Shown one piece after another: positions 26,239-33,324 of a stretch of DNA of 56,679 nt. The translations under genes were made by a program, and so were the position numbers. The notes under the pieces were generated by a model. That model saw nothing but the letters and a program-made list of their open reading frames with translations, was not told where the DNA came from and did not search any database. Source of the stretch: Candidatus Aminicenantes bacterium (lineage in GTDB: Bacteria; Acidobacteriota; Aminicenantia; Aminicenantales; UBA4085); the NCBI GenBank assembly GCA_026393855.1, contig JAPKZJ010000092.1, positions 1-56,679 on the forward strand. Reading direction: 5' to 3'. Every line of letters begins with the position of its first letter. Position 1 is the stretch's first letter.

Positions 26239-27030
26239 ATGAGAATCGTCATCCGGACCTGGGGGGCCATCATTCTTCTGCTGGCGACAGCCATCGTGTC
26301 CGCGCCTCGATCCGCCGGGCAGGCGCCGGAGCCCATCTCCGCCGCCGTCCTCGTCTCGGCCAATGCAGAGTGGGCCGTCGTCCGGACGCTGTTCCCGAAC
26401 GAGGCTTACCAGAAATCCCCCTTCGGCGAATTTTTTCTCCGGGACTTTCGGCTCCCGGACGGATCTTCCCGACGCGTCCTCGTTTTTCACGGCGGCTGGG
26501 GCAAAGTAGCGGCTGCCGCCTCAACCCAGTATGCCATCGACCGTTTCGCCCCCGGCTTGCTCATCAACTTCGGAACCTGCGGCGGGTTCGAAGGAGCCAT
26601 CGAGCGGAACTCGATCATCCTGGCCGACCGAACCGTCATCTACGACATCATCGAGCGGATGGGCGATTTTGAGGGTGCGATCCGAGACTATACGACCGAC
26701 ATCGACCTGACCTGGCTGACCGGGAAGCCGCCGCTCGACGTCGTCCGCGGGACGCTCGTTTCCGCGGATCAGGATCTGGACCCGGCGGCCATAGCCGGCC
26801 TGCGGAAAAAGTACGGCGCCGCGGCGGGCGACTGGGAATCGGGGGCCATCGCTTATACCGCGGTCCGTAACAGCAAGCGCGTCCTCATCCTGCGCGGTGT
26901 GACCGACCTGGTCAACACGCACGGCGGCGAGGCCTACGGCAAGATCGAAGTCTTCCAGGCCGCCTCCAAATCGATCATGAAGCGGCTCTTCGATTCGCTC
27001 CCGGCCTGGCTGGCAGCGGCCGGCAGTTGA
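26239..27030 (+). CDS. Exported phosphorylase-superfamily (MTAN-like) nucleosidase
   Basis: The 263-residue protein starts at an ATG with AAGGAG seven bases upstream. It has a signal peptide (MRIVIRTWGAIILLLATAIVSAPRSAG) and the PNP/UDP phosphorylase fold: LINFGTCGGFEGAIERNSIILAD, GDWESGAIAYTAVRNSKRV and LRGVTDLV. These correspond to the purine-pocket Glu and Asp of 5'-methylthioadenosine/S-adenosylhomocysteine nucleosidases. MTANs are normally cytoplasmic, so the signal peptide is unusual and suggests salvage of external nucleosides. It converges on the esterase gene with no bases between the two stops. TATACT at 26204-26209 could be its -10 box. Confidence 0.8.
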   Translation: MRIVIRTWGAIILLLATAIVSAPRSAGQAPEPISAAVLVSANAEWAVVRTLFPNEAYQKSPFGEFFLRDFRLPDGSSRRVLVFHGGWGKVAAAASTQYAIDRFAPGLLINFGTCGGFEGAIERNSIILADRTVIYDIIERMGDFEGAIRDYTTDIDLTWLTGKPPLDVVRGTLVSADQDLDPAAIAGLRKKYGAAAGDWESGAIAYTAVRNSKRVLILRGVTDLVNTHGGEAYGKIEVFQAASKSIMKRLFDSLPAWLAAAGS

Positions 27031-29091
27031 TCAGCCTGATATGCGGGCCTTAAGCCAGGCCGCCGCAGCCTTGAGCGTCTCCGCCCCCGGCCCCTCGTGG
27101 CCTTTACCCGCTTCGAGGCGGAACTCGACAACGGCCCCGGCCTTTTTAAGCTTCCCCACCAGCTCGATTGTCAGCTCGATCGGGCAGTTGCGATCCTCGG
27201 AGCCGTGATAGACGAAGATTTCCTTCCCGGCGAAGCAAGCTAGATTTGCCTCGTCCAGAAAGTCCACGTCCGCCCCCCACAGCCGCGGATGGCCGGCCCA
27301 GACCATCAGCCCCCGCCAGGGCTTGGGATTCTCGAAGAACGTCCGGTAGACGCCGTAACCGCCCATGGAGAATCCGCCCAGAAAGATTTTCTTTTCGTCC
27401 ACGGAGAAATTGCCGAGCACATCGGCCAGAGCCTCGCGGATATCATCCTGGGCCCGATCACGGACATAGTTATTGGACGTGCCGCGGCCGTTCGGCGCCA
27501 GCACGATAGCCTCCGGCGCCGCAACATTGAGCCCTATGGGCAGACTGCGGTCGTCCTGGCCGCTGCCGTGAAGCCAGACGATTAGCGGGCACCTCTTATT
27601 GGGCGAATATTCGGCCGGCAGCTGGAGCGTATAGGGCTGAAGCGTACCGTCGACGGCCGAACGATAGGCCCGGCGGCGGCGGCCCGGGCTGACATCGCGG
27701 GCAACCGCGTCCACGCCCCCGCTTGCGTCCTCGATCGCGCCGGCCAGGACGGCGGCCTGAGACGGGAGGTCCTCGGGCGCGTCATAGGGCTTGAGCGCGG
27801 CCAGCCTACGCCTCGTTTCCTGCAGATGAAATCGCAGGCAGGCCAAGCTGGACGGCTTGAGCCGGTCCACGTTCGCCTCGAGCGCCTTGACCATACCGTC
27901 GCCGTCAAACGGGGGCAGGATGCTCAGGGAGAGAGAGGGCAGGCCTTTTTCGAGCTTGAGGGTGTACAGCCCCGCCTCCCAATGTCCCTTGTCGATCGTC
28001 TGCGTGACGACCTGCAGGCCGGGCCGGAGATTGAACGCCAGCCGCTTCTTGGAATTCCCCGCCGAGCCGGCCCCGGGAGTGGCCATCATGACGAAGCCGG
28101 TCGCGGTTGAGACGGCCGTGGATTCCGCCGCCGTGGCCGGCGTCGCCGCCGTGACGGCCAGGCGCGGAGCGAACAGTCCGCCCCGGTTCGATGCAGCGGT
28201 GCGCGGTTCGATCTCCACGATCGAGACGTAATTCTCGCGCTTGGGCGAAAGAACCGCCGCCCGGATCACGACCGGCTCTCCGGCCCGGATATTGTTGCGT
28301 TCAAGCACCGCGTAGGCTTGCGTCTCGCCCGCCGGGGTCGGCGGCTCGAAAGCCAAGCGGACGGAGAGTCGGGGCCTTTGCTCCATCTGAATGGAACCAT
28401 CGGGAAGGACGAAATGGTATTTCCGTCCGGTCTCGCCGACGGCTTGGACATAGCAAAGATTGAAGCCGATCGCCTCGCTCAGCCAAGGGTGGTAGGGATA
28501 AACGTCGGCCCACGGGATGAGTATTTCGAGACCGGCCTTGCCTCCCTCGCTCCCCTCGCGGAACTGGGCTCGGCGGAGCGGCTGCATCACTACGTCGACG
28601 TTCCGGTACCAGATGAACTGCCGCTGCCAGCGTCTAGCCGGATCGGCGGTGGGTGTAAAGCCCAGGACGTAGAATTCTTCCGACGCCGCGCCGTCGGGCC
28701 GGGGCAAGGCCAATACGAGATGGCAGCCATCGCCGTTCTGATAGCCGCGGTCGCGAGCCGCGAACGCGGATTGGTCGGCTTCGATGAAGACATAGAAAAA
28801 CTCGGTCCCGTAAGCCAATCGGTAAGTGACGTTCAAGCCGGGACCGGCCTCCCGGCCAGGCTCGTCGGAGGCGAAGCGGCGCACCGGCAGTCCCAGCAGG
28901 GCCTCATCGAGCCGGCCGTCGATGAAGGGGGGCTTGGCCAAAAAAGTCACGGCCGGACCGAGGTTGGCGTCGGCCGATGCCGGCCGTTGATTCGCCTGCA
29001 CCGCCGTCGCGATTAAAGCAGCGGCCGCTATTAAAAGCCCGATCGCCGGGCGAATCAGAAGGCCGTCTTTTCGATTCACAATGGTTCGCAC
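27031..29091 (-). CDS. Exported DOMON/CBM9-like protein with C-terminal esterase domain
   Basis: The 686-residue protein has a signal peptide. A DOMON/CBM9-like carbohydrate or heme binding domain (about 45-250) shows FIDGRLDEALLG, YGTEFFYVFIEAD and GLEILIPWADVYPYHPW, and a beta-rich middle follows. The C-terminal alpha/beta-hydrolase (about 470-686) resembles feruloyl or PHB-depolymerase-type esterases: VWLHGSGQDD, the nucleophile GGFSMGG, Asp in HGSEDRNCP and His in KGHEG. It is likely to remove ester groups from polysaccharides outside the cell. The gene lies tail to tail with the nucleosidase. The fold calls are firm, the substrate is not known. Confidence 0.82.
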   Translation of the reverse strand: MRTIVNRKDGLLIRPAIGLLIAAAALIATAVQANQRPASADANLGPAVTFLAKPPFIDGRLDEALLGLPVRRFASDEPGREAGPGLNVTYRLAYGTEFFYVFIEADQSAFAARDRGYQNGDGCHLVLALPRPDGAASEEFYVLGFTPTADPARRWQRQFIWYRNVDVVMQPLRRAQFREGSEGGKAGLEILIPWADVYPYHPWLSEAIGFNLCYVQAVGETGRKYHFVLPDGSIQMEQRPRLSVRLAFEPPTPAGETQAYAVLERNNIRAGEPVVIRAAVLSPKRENYVSIVEIEPRTAASNRGGLFAPRLAVTAATPATAAESTAVSTATGFVMMATPGAGSAGNSKKRLAFNLRPGLQVVTQTIDKGHWEAGLYTLKLEKGLPSLSLSILPPFDGDGMVKALEANVDRLKPSSLACLRFHLQETRRRLAALKPYDAPEDLPSQAAVLAGAIEDASGGVDAVARDVSPGRRRRAYRSAVDGTLQPYTLQLPAEYSPNKRCPLIVWLHGSGQDDRSLPIGLNVAAPEAIVLAPNGRGTSNNYVRDRAQDDIREALADVLGNFSVDEKKIFLGGFSMGGYGVYRTFFENPKPWRGLMVWAGHPRLWGADVDFLDEANLACFAGKEIFVYHGSEDRNCPIELTIELVGKLKKAGAVVEFRLEAGKGHEGPGAETLKAAAAWLKARISG

Positions 29092-29210
29092 GCTTCGATT
29101 TCCTCGGATTTGGCGCTGCCTACAGATTATACGAAATCGGGACCGCTTTTATTGATGATTGGATCTGATAAACGGTTGCTCCGGTGCTCTATACCAATTC
29201 GTTTAATAGT

Positions 29211-29239
29211 TTGACAATCAATTGTTTGTATAATACAAT
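29211..29239 (+). promoter_or_regulatory. Promoter and candidate MarR operator of the hgcAB operon
   Basis: TTGACA (29211-29216) and TACAAT (29234-29239) are 17 bases apart, a near-consensus promoter in an AT-rich island within GC-rich DNA. ACAAT (29215-29219) pairs with ATTGT (29221-29225), and AATTGT (29220-29225) pairs with ACAATT (29235-29240). TTGTAT-A-ATACAA overlaps the -10. These nested inverted repeats fit an autoregulatory site for the MarR protein encoded directly downstream. Confidence 0.65.
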
Positions 29240-29268
29240 TATCATATATTTCAAACATAGAAATTCGC

Positions 29269-29739
29269 ATGGAAGAACAAAAAATCATTAAATTACGGGA
29301 AAAGCTGCGTATTCTCGAGCGTGAATCCGGCGGCGTATTCGACGGGCAAGCCGATTGCTGCGGCGTCACAATGGGCCAATGCCATACCCTTCTCGAGATC
29401 GGAAGCCGCGGCGAGATCAGCCTGGTCGACCTGGCCGACGCGTTGGGCTTGGACGCCAGCACCATGAGCCGCACCATCCAAGGATTGGTTCTAATCGGGC
29501 TGGTGGACCGCCGGTCCAGCGACAAGGACCGCCGCTTCGTTGTTATCCGGCTGACCGATCAAGGCCGCAAGATCTTCGCCGAGATCGAGACGCGCTACAA
29601 CGCTTATTTCAGCCGCGTCAGCGAGCTTTTGCCCGAAGACAGGCGTGAGTCGATCCTGGAGAGCGTGGGCGAGTTCGCCGATGCCATCAAACGCCTGAAC
29701 ACCGCCACCGGATGCTGCCGGAAAGGACAGAGACCATGA
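29269..29739 (+). CDS. MarR-family regulator of hgcAB, cysteine-rich
   Basis: The 156-residue winged helix-turn-helix protein has the MarR core: ISLVDLADALGLDASTMSRTIQGLVLIGLVDRRSSDKDRRFVVIRLTDQGRKIF. It carries five cysteines placed in clusters, Cys30, Cys31 and Cys38 (ADCCGVTMGQC) near the dimer/effector region and Cys149-Cys150 near the C-terminus. Such cysteines suit sensing of a soft metal, arsenic or redox state; this is inference. Its stop overlaps the hgcA start (ATGA), so both are made from one message. Known hgcAB regulators are, as far as I recall, mostly ArsR-type, so a MarR-type is of interest. Confidence 0.88.
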   Translation: MEEQKIIKLREKLRILERESGGVFDGQADCCGVTMGQCHTLLEIGSRGEISLVDLADALGLDASTMSRTIQGLVLIGLVDRRSSDKDRRFVVIRLTDQGRKIFAEIETRYNAYFSRVSELLPEDRRESILESVGEFADAIKRLNTATGCCRKGQRP

Positions 29740-30890
29740 CCAAGATATTCGATCGCTTTCTCAAGGATCCCGGCGAGGTCTCCTGCGGCTGCGACGACGG
29801 TGGCTGCTGCGGGTCCGGGCCCGCCAAGTCCGACCATGACGCGGCCGCGGGCCCCCTCTCCCCTCTCACGCCCGCCGATCACCGATGGATCATCGGATCC
29901 GTCGAAACACCCGCGGGGGTCATCCCCGTCGTCGCGACGGAGCTCAGCCGCGCCGATCGCCGCGGGAGGATTCTGGCCCGGCTATCCGTCAATCGAATGA
30001 GCTACTCCGTGCGGCCGGGGCTGTATGCCGTCGGCAAGCCCGATCCCTGGTCCTCCGTCTTCGTCACCGGGAACTATAAAATGAGCTTCGACCATCTGCG
30101 GCGAGCGCTCGACGGCCGAGACGGCTGGATTCTCGTTCTCGACACCCGCGGCATCAATGTCTGGTGCGCCGCGGGCAAAGGCACCTTCGGGACGGAAGAA
30201 ATCATCAGCCGGGTGGAGGCGGCGGGCTTGGCCCGCGTAGTCTCTCATCGCACCCTGATCCTGCCCCAACTGGGAGCCCCCGGTGTTGCCGCCCATGAAG
30301 TCGCCAAACGGACGAAGTTCAGGGTTGTTTACGGCCCCATCCGGGCCGAGGATCTAGGCGCGTTTCTCGAGGCCGGCTCGAAGGCGACTCCGGAGATGCG
30401 GCGGTACCGCTTCCGATTCAGGGACCGCATCGTCCTGACGCCCGTCGAGATCGTCATGGTCTTCACCAATAAGTATTTTCTGGCCGTCCTGGCGCTTTGG
30501 GGGTTGGGCATAGCCGGGGTGAAGTTTCTCGCTTTCAATCTGCCCCTGGTTCTGGGGGCCGTCTTCATCGGGACCGTCCTGGTCCCGGCTCTACTGCCCT
30601 GGATCCCGGTGCGGCGGTTCTCCCTCAAGGGATGGCTGTTGGGCTTTCTCTGGACGGCCGGTTTCCTAGCCCTCCAGGGAGCGCCTGTCACAGCCGCCGG
30701 CTGGTCCTTGGCCGCCGCGTATCTTTTGATACTCCCCGCGCTCTCGGCTTTCATCGCCATGAACTTCACCGGATCGAGTCCCATCACCTCGCTGTCCGGG
30801 GTGGTCAAGGAAATGAAGACCGCCGTGCCGCTGATGATCTTGTCTTCGGGGTTGGGATTGGCGGCCTTTATCGTTTCAGCCGTGATTTAA
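29736..30890 (+). CDS. hgcA: HgcA, corrinoid protein for mercury methylation
   Basis: HgcA passes a methyl group from a corrinoid to Hg(II), forming methylmercury. The 384-residue protein has the diagnostic cap-helix motif NVWCAAGK at 141-148, in which Cys144 is the lower cobalt ligand. The N-terminal half resembles the corrinoid iron-sulfur protein of the acetyl-CoA pathway (TGNYKMSFDHLRRAL, PQLGAPGVAAHEV). The C-terminal half (about 245-384) contains four to five membrane helices, which acetyl-CoA pathway proteins lack. The N-terminus carries four cysteines in SCGCDDGGCC. The start overlaps the MarR stop, with AAAGGA upstream, and hgcB follows 16 bases later. The motif, membrane part and partner gene together make the call secure. 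Confidence 0.96.
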   Translation: MTKIFDRFLKDPGEVSCGCDDGGCCGSGPAKSDHDAAAGPLSPLTPADHRWIIGSVETPAGVIPVVATELSRADRRGRILARLSVNRMSYSVRPGLYAVGKPDPWSSVFVTGNYKMSFDHLRRALDGRDGWILVLDTRGINVWCAAGKGTFGTEEIISRVEAAGLARVVSHRTLILPQLGAPGVAAHEVAKRTKFRVVYGPIRAEDLGAFLEAGSKATPEMRRYRFRFRDRIVLTPVEIVMVFTNKYFLAVLALWGLGIAGVKFLAFNLPLVLGAVFIGTVLVPALLPWIPVRRFSLKGWLLGFLWTAGFLALQGAPVTAAGWSLAAAYLLILPALSAFIAMNFTGSSPITSLSGVVKEMKTAVPLMILSSGLGLAAFIVSAVI

Positions 30891-30906
30891 CCGCAAGGAG
30901 CCTGCC

Positions 30907-31182
30907 ATGTCGCTTCGCTATCTGGAAAACGTCGTCACCCTCGAATACGACCGGAATAAATGTACCGGCTGCGGCAAATGCGTGGAAGTCTGCCCCCACG
31001 GGGTCTTCGTCATGGAAGGCGAGCGCAAGGCCCGGCTGACCGATCGCGACCTGTGCATCGAGTGCGGCGCCTGCATGCGCAACTGCCCCTTCGACGCCAT
31101 CAAGGTCCGGGCAGGGGTGGGCTGCGCCTACGCCTTGATGATCAGCGCTCTGCGCGGCAAGCCCGCCCCCGTCTGCGAGTGA
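30907..31182 (+). CDS. hgcB: HgcB, two-cluster ferredoxin for mercury methylation
   Basis: HgcB is thought to reduce the corrinoid of HgcA and may deliver mercury to it. The 91-residue protein has two 4Fe-4S motifs, CTGCGKCVEVC (Cys19-Cys29) and CIECGACMRNC (Cys50-Cys60). The second contains the HgcB-typical C-x-ECGAC. Two further cysteines follow, Cys73 and Cys90 in the terminal VCE, matching the extra conserved cysteines of HgcB that are absent from ordinary ferredoxins. AAGGAG precedes the ATG. It is the last gene of the operon; the next gene starts 123 bases later. Confidence 0.95.
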   Translation: MSLRYLENVVTLEYDRNKCTGCGKCVEVCPHGVFVMEGERKARLTDRDLCIECGACMRNCPFDAIKVRAGVGCAYALMISALRGKPAPVCE

Positions 31183-31305
31183 CCGTCGAATCTCTCGAGC
31201 CGCCGTCGAGCCAAGCGCCGAAAATCGCGGATAAATAGCCGCCGGGACAGCCGATGACCCGGTCCGCCTCACCGTGATATGATGCGGGGCCGGAGGCGAT
31301 TCCAC

Positions 31306-32463
31306 ATGAGCTATCTGTCCCACCTCGAGTGCCCCGAGTGCGGCCGCACCTACCCGGCCGACGATCTCAACACCATCTGCGCCCCCTGCGGCTCCCCGCT
31401 GCTGGCCCGCTACGATCTGGACCGGGCCTGCGCGGAACTGGACCGGGACGCATTCCGCTCCCGCCCGGGCGATATGTGGCGCTGGCGCGAGCTGATGCCC
31501 GTGCGCGATAGAGCCCGCATCATTTCGACGGGCGAAGGCGGAACGCCGACGCTCGAAGCCCCCCGGCTCGGATCTCGGCTCGGCGCCCGCGCGCTCTTTA
31601 TCAAGGACGAGGGCCGCAACCCGACCGGCACGTTCAAGGCGCGCGGCCTCGCGGCGGCGGTCTCCCGGGCCGTGGAGTTGGGTGTGAAGGGCTTCGTCAT
31701 CCCGACGGCGGGGAACGCGGGCGGCGCGCTGGCCGCCTATGCGGCGCGCACGGGATTGCCCGCGCACGTCTTCATGCCGACCGATGCACCGCCGGCCAAC
31801 CAGCATGAGGTCGAGGCGGCCGGGGCCCATCTCCATCTGGTCCAGGGGCTCATCAGCGACGCCGGGCGGGAGTGCGCCAAGATGGCGCTCGAATCCGGGC
31901 TGTTCGACGTCTCCACGCTGAAGGAGCCCTATCGCCTGGAAGGCAAGAAGACGATGGGGTACGAGATCGCCCTCGACTTCGGCTGGACGCTGCCCGACGT
32001 GATCCTGTACCCCACGGGCGGCGGGACGGGCCTCATCGGCATCTGGAAGGCCATCGACGAGATGCAGCGCCTCGGCTGGATCGGGCCGCAGCGGCCGCGC
32101 ATGGTCTGCGTCCAGGCGGCGGGCTGCGCCCCCATGGCCAAGGCCTTCGCCGAGGGCCGCGAGCGCTGCGAGTTCTTCACGGGCGCCCAAACGCAGGCCG
32201 CGGGGTTGCGCGTACCCAAGCCGCTGGGCGACTGGCTCATCCTACGCACGCTTCGCGAATCGAATGGGACGGCGGTCTCCGTGCCGGACGAAGAAATGTT
32301 TGAAATGCGGGCGCTGGCGGCGGCCGGCGAGGGCCTACAGGTCTGCCTGGAAGGCTCGGCCACTCTGGCCGCCCTGCGGCGATTGCTTGCCTCGGGCTGG
32401 ATCCGCCCGGACGAGCGCGTCCTGTGCCTGAATACCGGCACCAGCTTGAAGGACGCGGTCTAG
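31306..32463 (+). CDS. thrC: Threonine synthase, zinc-ribbon N-terminus
   Basis: This PLP enzyme converts O-phosphohomoserine to threonine. The 385-residue protein, from the ATG at 31306 with GGAGG upstream, has an N-terminal zinc-ribbon-like motif (Cys9, Cys12, Cys25, Cys28 in CPECG and CAPCG). The PLP lysine is in NPTGTFKARG (Lys111), STGEGGTPTLE precedes it, and the phosphate loop is PTGGGTGLIG. This is the short class of threonine synthase found in archaea and many bacteria. Some homologues of this family act in other pathways, for example diaminopropionate or cysteate formation, but nothing here suggests that. It is probably a separate transcript from hgcAB. Confidence 0.88.
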   Translation: MSYLSHLECPECGRTYPADDLNTICAPCGSPLLARYDLDRACAELDRDAFRSRPGDMWRWRELMPVRDRARIISTGEGGTPTLEAPRLGSRLGARALFIKDEGRNPTGTFKARGLAAAVSRAVELGVKGFVIPTAGNAGGALAAYAARTGLPAHVFMPTDAPPANQHEVEAAGAHLHLVQGLISDAGRECAKMALESGLFDVSTLKEPYRLEGKKTMGYEIALDFGWTLPDVILYPTGGGTGLIGIWKAIDEMQRLGWIGPQRPRMVCVQAAGCAPMAKAFAEGRERCEFFTGAQTQAAGLRVPKPLGDWLILRTLRESNGTAVSVPDEEMFEMRALAAAGEGLQVCLEGSATLAALRRLLASGWIRPDERVLCLNTGTSLKDAV

Positions 32464-32504
32464 GAGGATGGCGTGGCCCCTCGGGCCCTGCCCGAGCGGC
32501 TTTC

Positions 32505-32533
32505 TTGACACCACTCACCACGTGGAGTAACTT
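32505..32533 (+). promoter_or_regulatory. Promoter of the radical SAM cluster with CCACGTGG palindrome in the spacer
   Basis: TTGACA (32505-32510) and TAACTT (32528-32533) are 17 bases apart. The 8-base palindrome CCACGTGG (32518-32525) lies between them and could be a repressor site. The transcript would have a leader of about 145 bases before the first gene. Confidence 0.5.
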
Positions 32534-32547
32534 CGTTTTATGGTCAA

Positions 32548-32588
32548 GGGGGCTGGCTCCGAGCCGGAATCAGGCAGCCTCATCCCCC
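32548..32588 (+). other. Structured 5' leader of the radical SAM cluster
   Basis: GGGGGCTG (32548-32555) pairs with CAGCC (32575-32579) and CCCCC (32584-32588), and a small GGCT/AGCC hairpin lies inside. Further GC-rich complementarity follows up to about 32640. I could not match it to a known riboswitch class; the cobalamin box is absent. Confidence 0.3.
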
Positions 32589-32685
32589 GACCGCCTCCGA
32601 GGCGATTCCCCGGGAGTGATCCGGCGGCCGCGCCAGGGCGAGCCGGACGGCCAAGAAAGACAATTTTCTAAAAAGGAGAATCGCT

Positions 32686-33324
32686 ATGAAGAAAACAAAT
32701 ATCGGGAGGGCCTTGATACCGACGCTCTTGGCGACCGCCTACACCGTCCCCAGCCTGGCCTACTCGGGCAACCAGGCCGACATGGCGCCGCAGCCCGGGC
32801 GGGACCAGATCAAACCCGCGATCGCCTCCCAGGCGATCCGGCAGGAAGTGATCCAGTTGCTGCTCAAGGAACATTCGGACTTCGTCACGCTCAATATCGC
32901 GGGACAGCCCGGCATCCGCTTCCGCGTTTATTACAGCTTGACGGGCAAGGACAAGAGCTACCGCATAGCGCCGGAAAGCGAAAAGGTTATCGGCACCGAC
33001 GGAACGGGCTCGGTCGGCCTTAAGCTCGGCCAGTTGAGCCAAGGCGAGATCTATCTGAAGGTCAAGACCTCCGACAAGGCCGATTTTTCCGAGACGCTGA
33101 CGATGGCCGAGCCTTTCGTCCTGGAGCTGGCTCCGCTCGCCGAGGACCGCATGACGAGCAAAGGATTGGGGCTGTCCGAAGAGGATAAAAAGAAGGACGA
33201 GAAGGGCGTCGTGGAAAAAGTGAAAGACAAATACGAAGCCACAATCAAGGAAATAAAGGAGAAAGTTCAGAATAAGTTCGAGACAAGGACCCGAGTCAGC
33301 GCGGTCGCCGGCGTACGCGGTTGA
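32686..33324 (+). CDS. Secreted protein of unknown function, first gene of radical SAM cluster
   Basis: The 212-residue protein has a strong ribosome binding site (AAAAAGGAG) and a signal peptide (MKKTNIGRALIPTLLATAYTVPSLA). A globular part (about 40-155) shows IRFRVYYSLTGKDKSYRI and SQGEIYLKVKTSD, which suggests a beta-rich fold. The tail (about 160-200) is rich in Lys and Glu (EEDKKKDEKGVVEKVKDKYEATIKEIKEKVQNKFE) and probably forms a coiled coil. I do not recognise the family. Its stop overlaps the TTG start of the next gene, so it belongs to the operon and may be a substrate, carrier or accessory of the enzymes downstream. Confidence 0.6.
   Translation: MKKTNIGRALIPTLLATAYTVPSLAYSGNQADMAPQPGRDQIKPAIASQAIRQEVIQLLLKEHSDFVTLNIAGQPGIRFRVYYSLTGKDKSYRIAPESEKVIGTDGTGSVGLKLGQLSQGEIYLKVKTSDKADFSETLTMAEPFVLELAPLAEDRMTSKGLGLSEEDKKKDEKGVVEKVKDKYEATIKEIKEKVQNKFETRTRVSAVAGVRG

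Noticed and set aside
29736-30890. Acetyl-CoA pathway corrinoid protein (CFeSP) instead of HgcA
   Set aside because: The NVWCAAGK motif, the C-terminal membrane helices and the adjacent HgcB-type ferredoxin are specific to HgcA, and no other acetyl-CoA pathway gene is nearby.
32534-32680. Cobalamin, c-di-GMP or other known riboswitch in the leader of the radical SAM cluster
   Set aside because: I looked for conserved boxes of the common classes and found none; only generic stems are visible.
32686-33324. RiPP precursor for the radical SAM enzymes
   Set aside because: The protein is 212 residues with a Sec-type signal peptide and a folded body, unlike the short leader-core precursors of RiPPs. 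Modification of the protein is kept only as a hypothesis.
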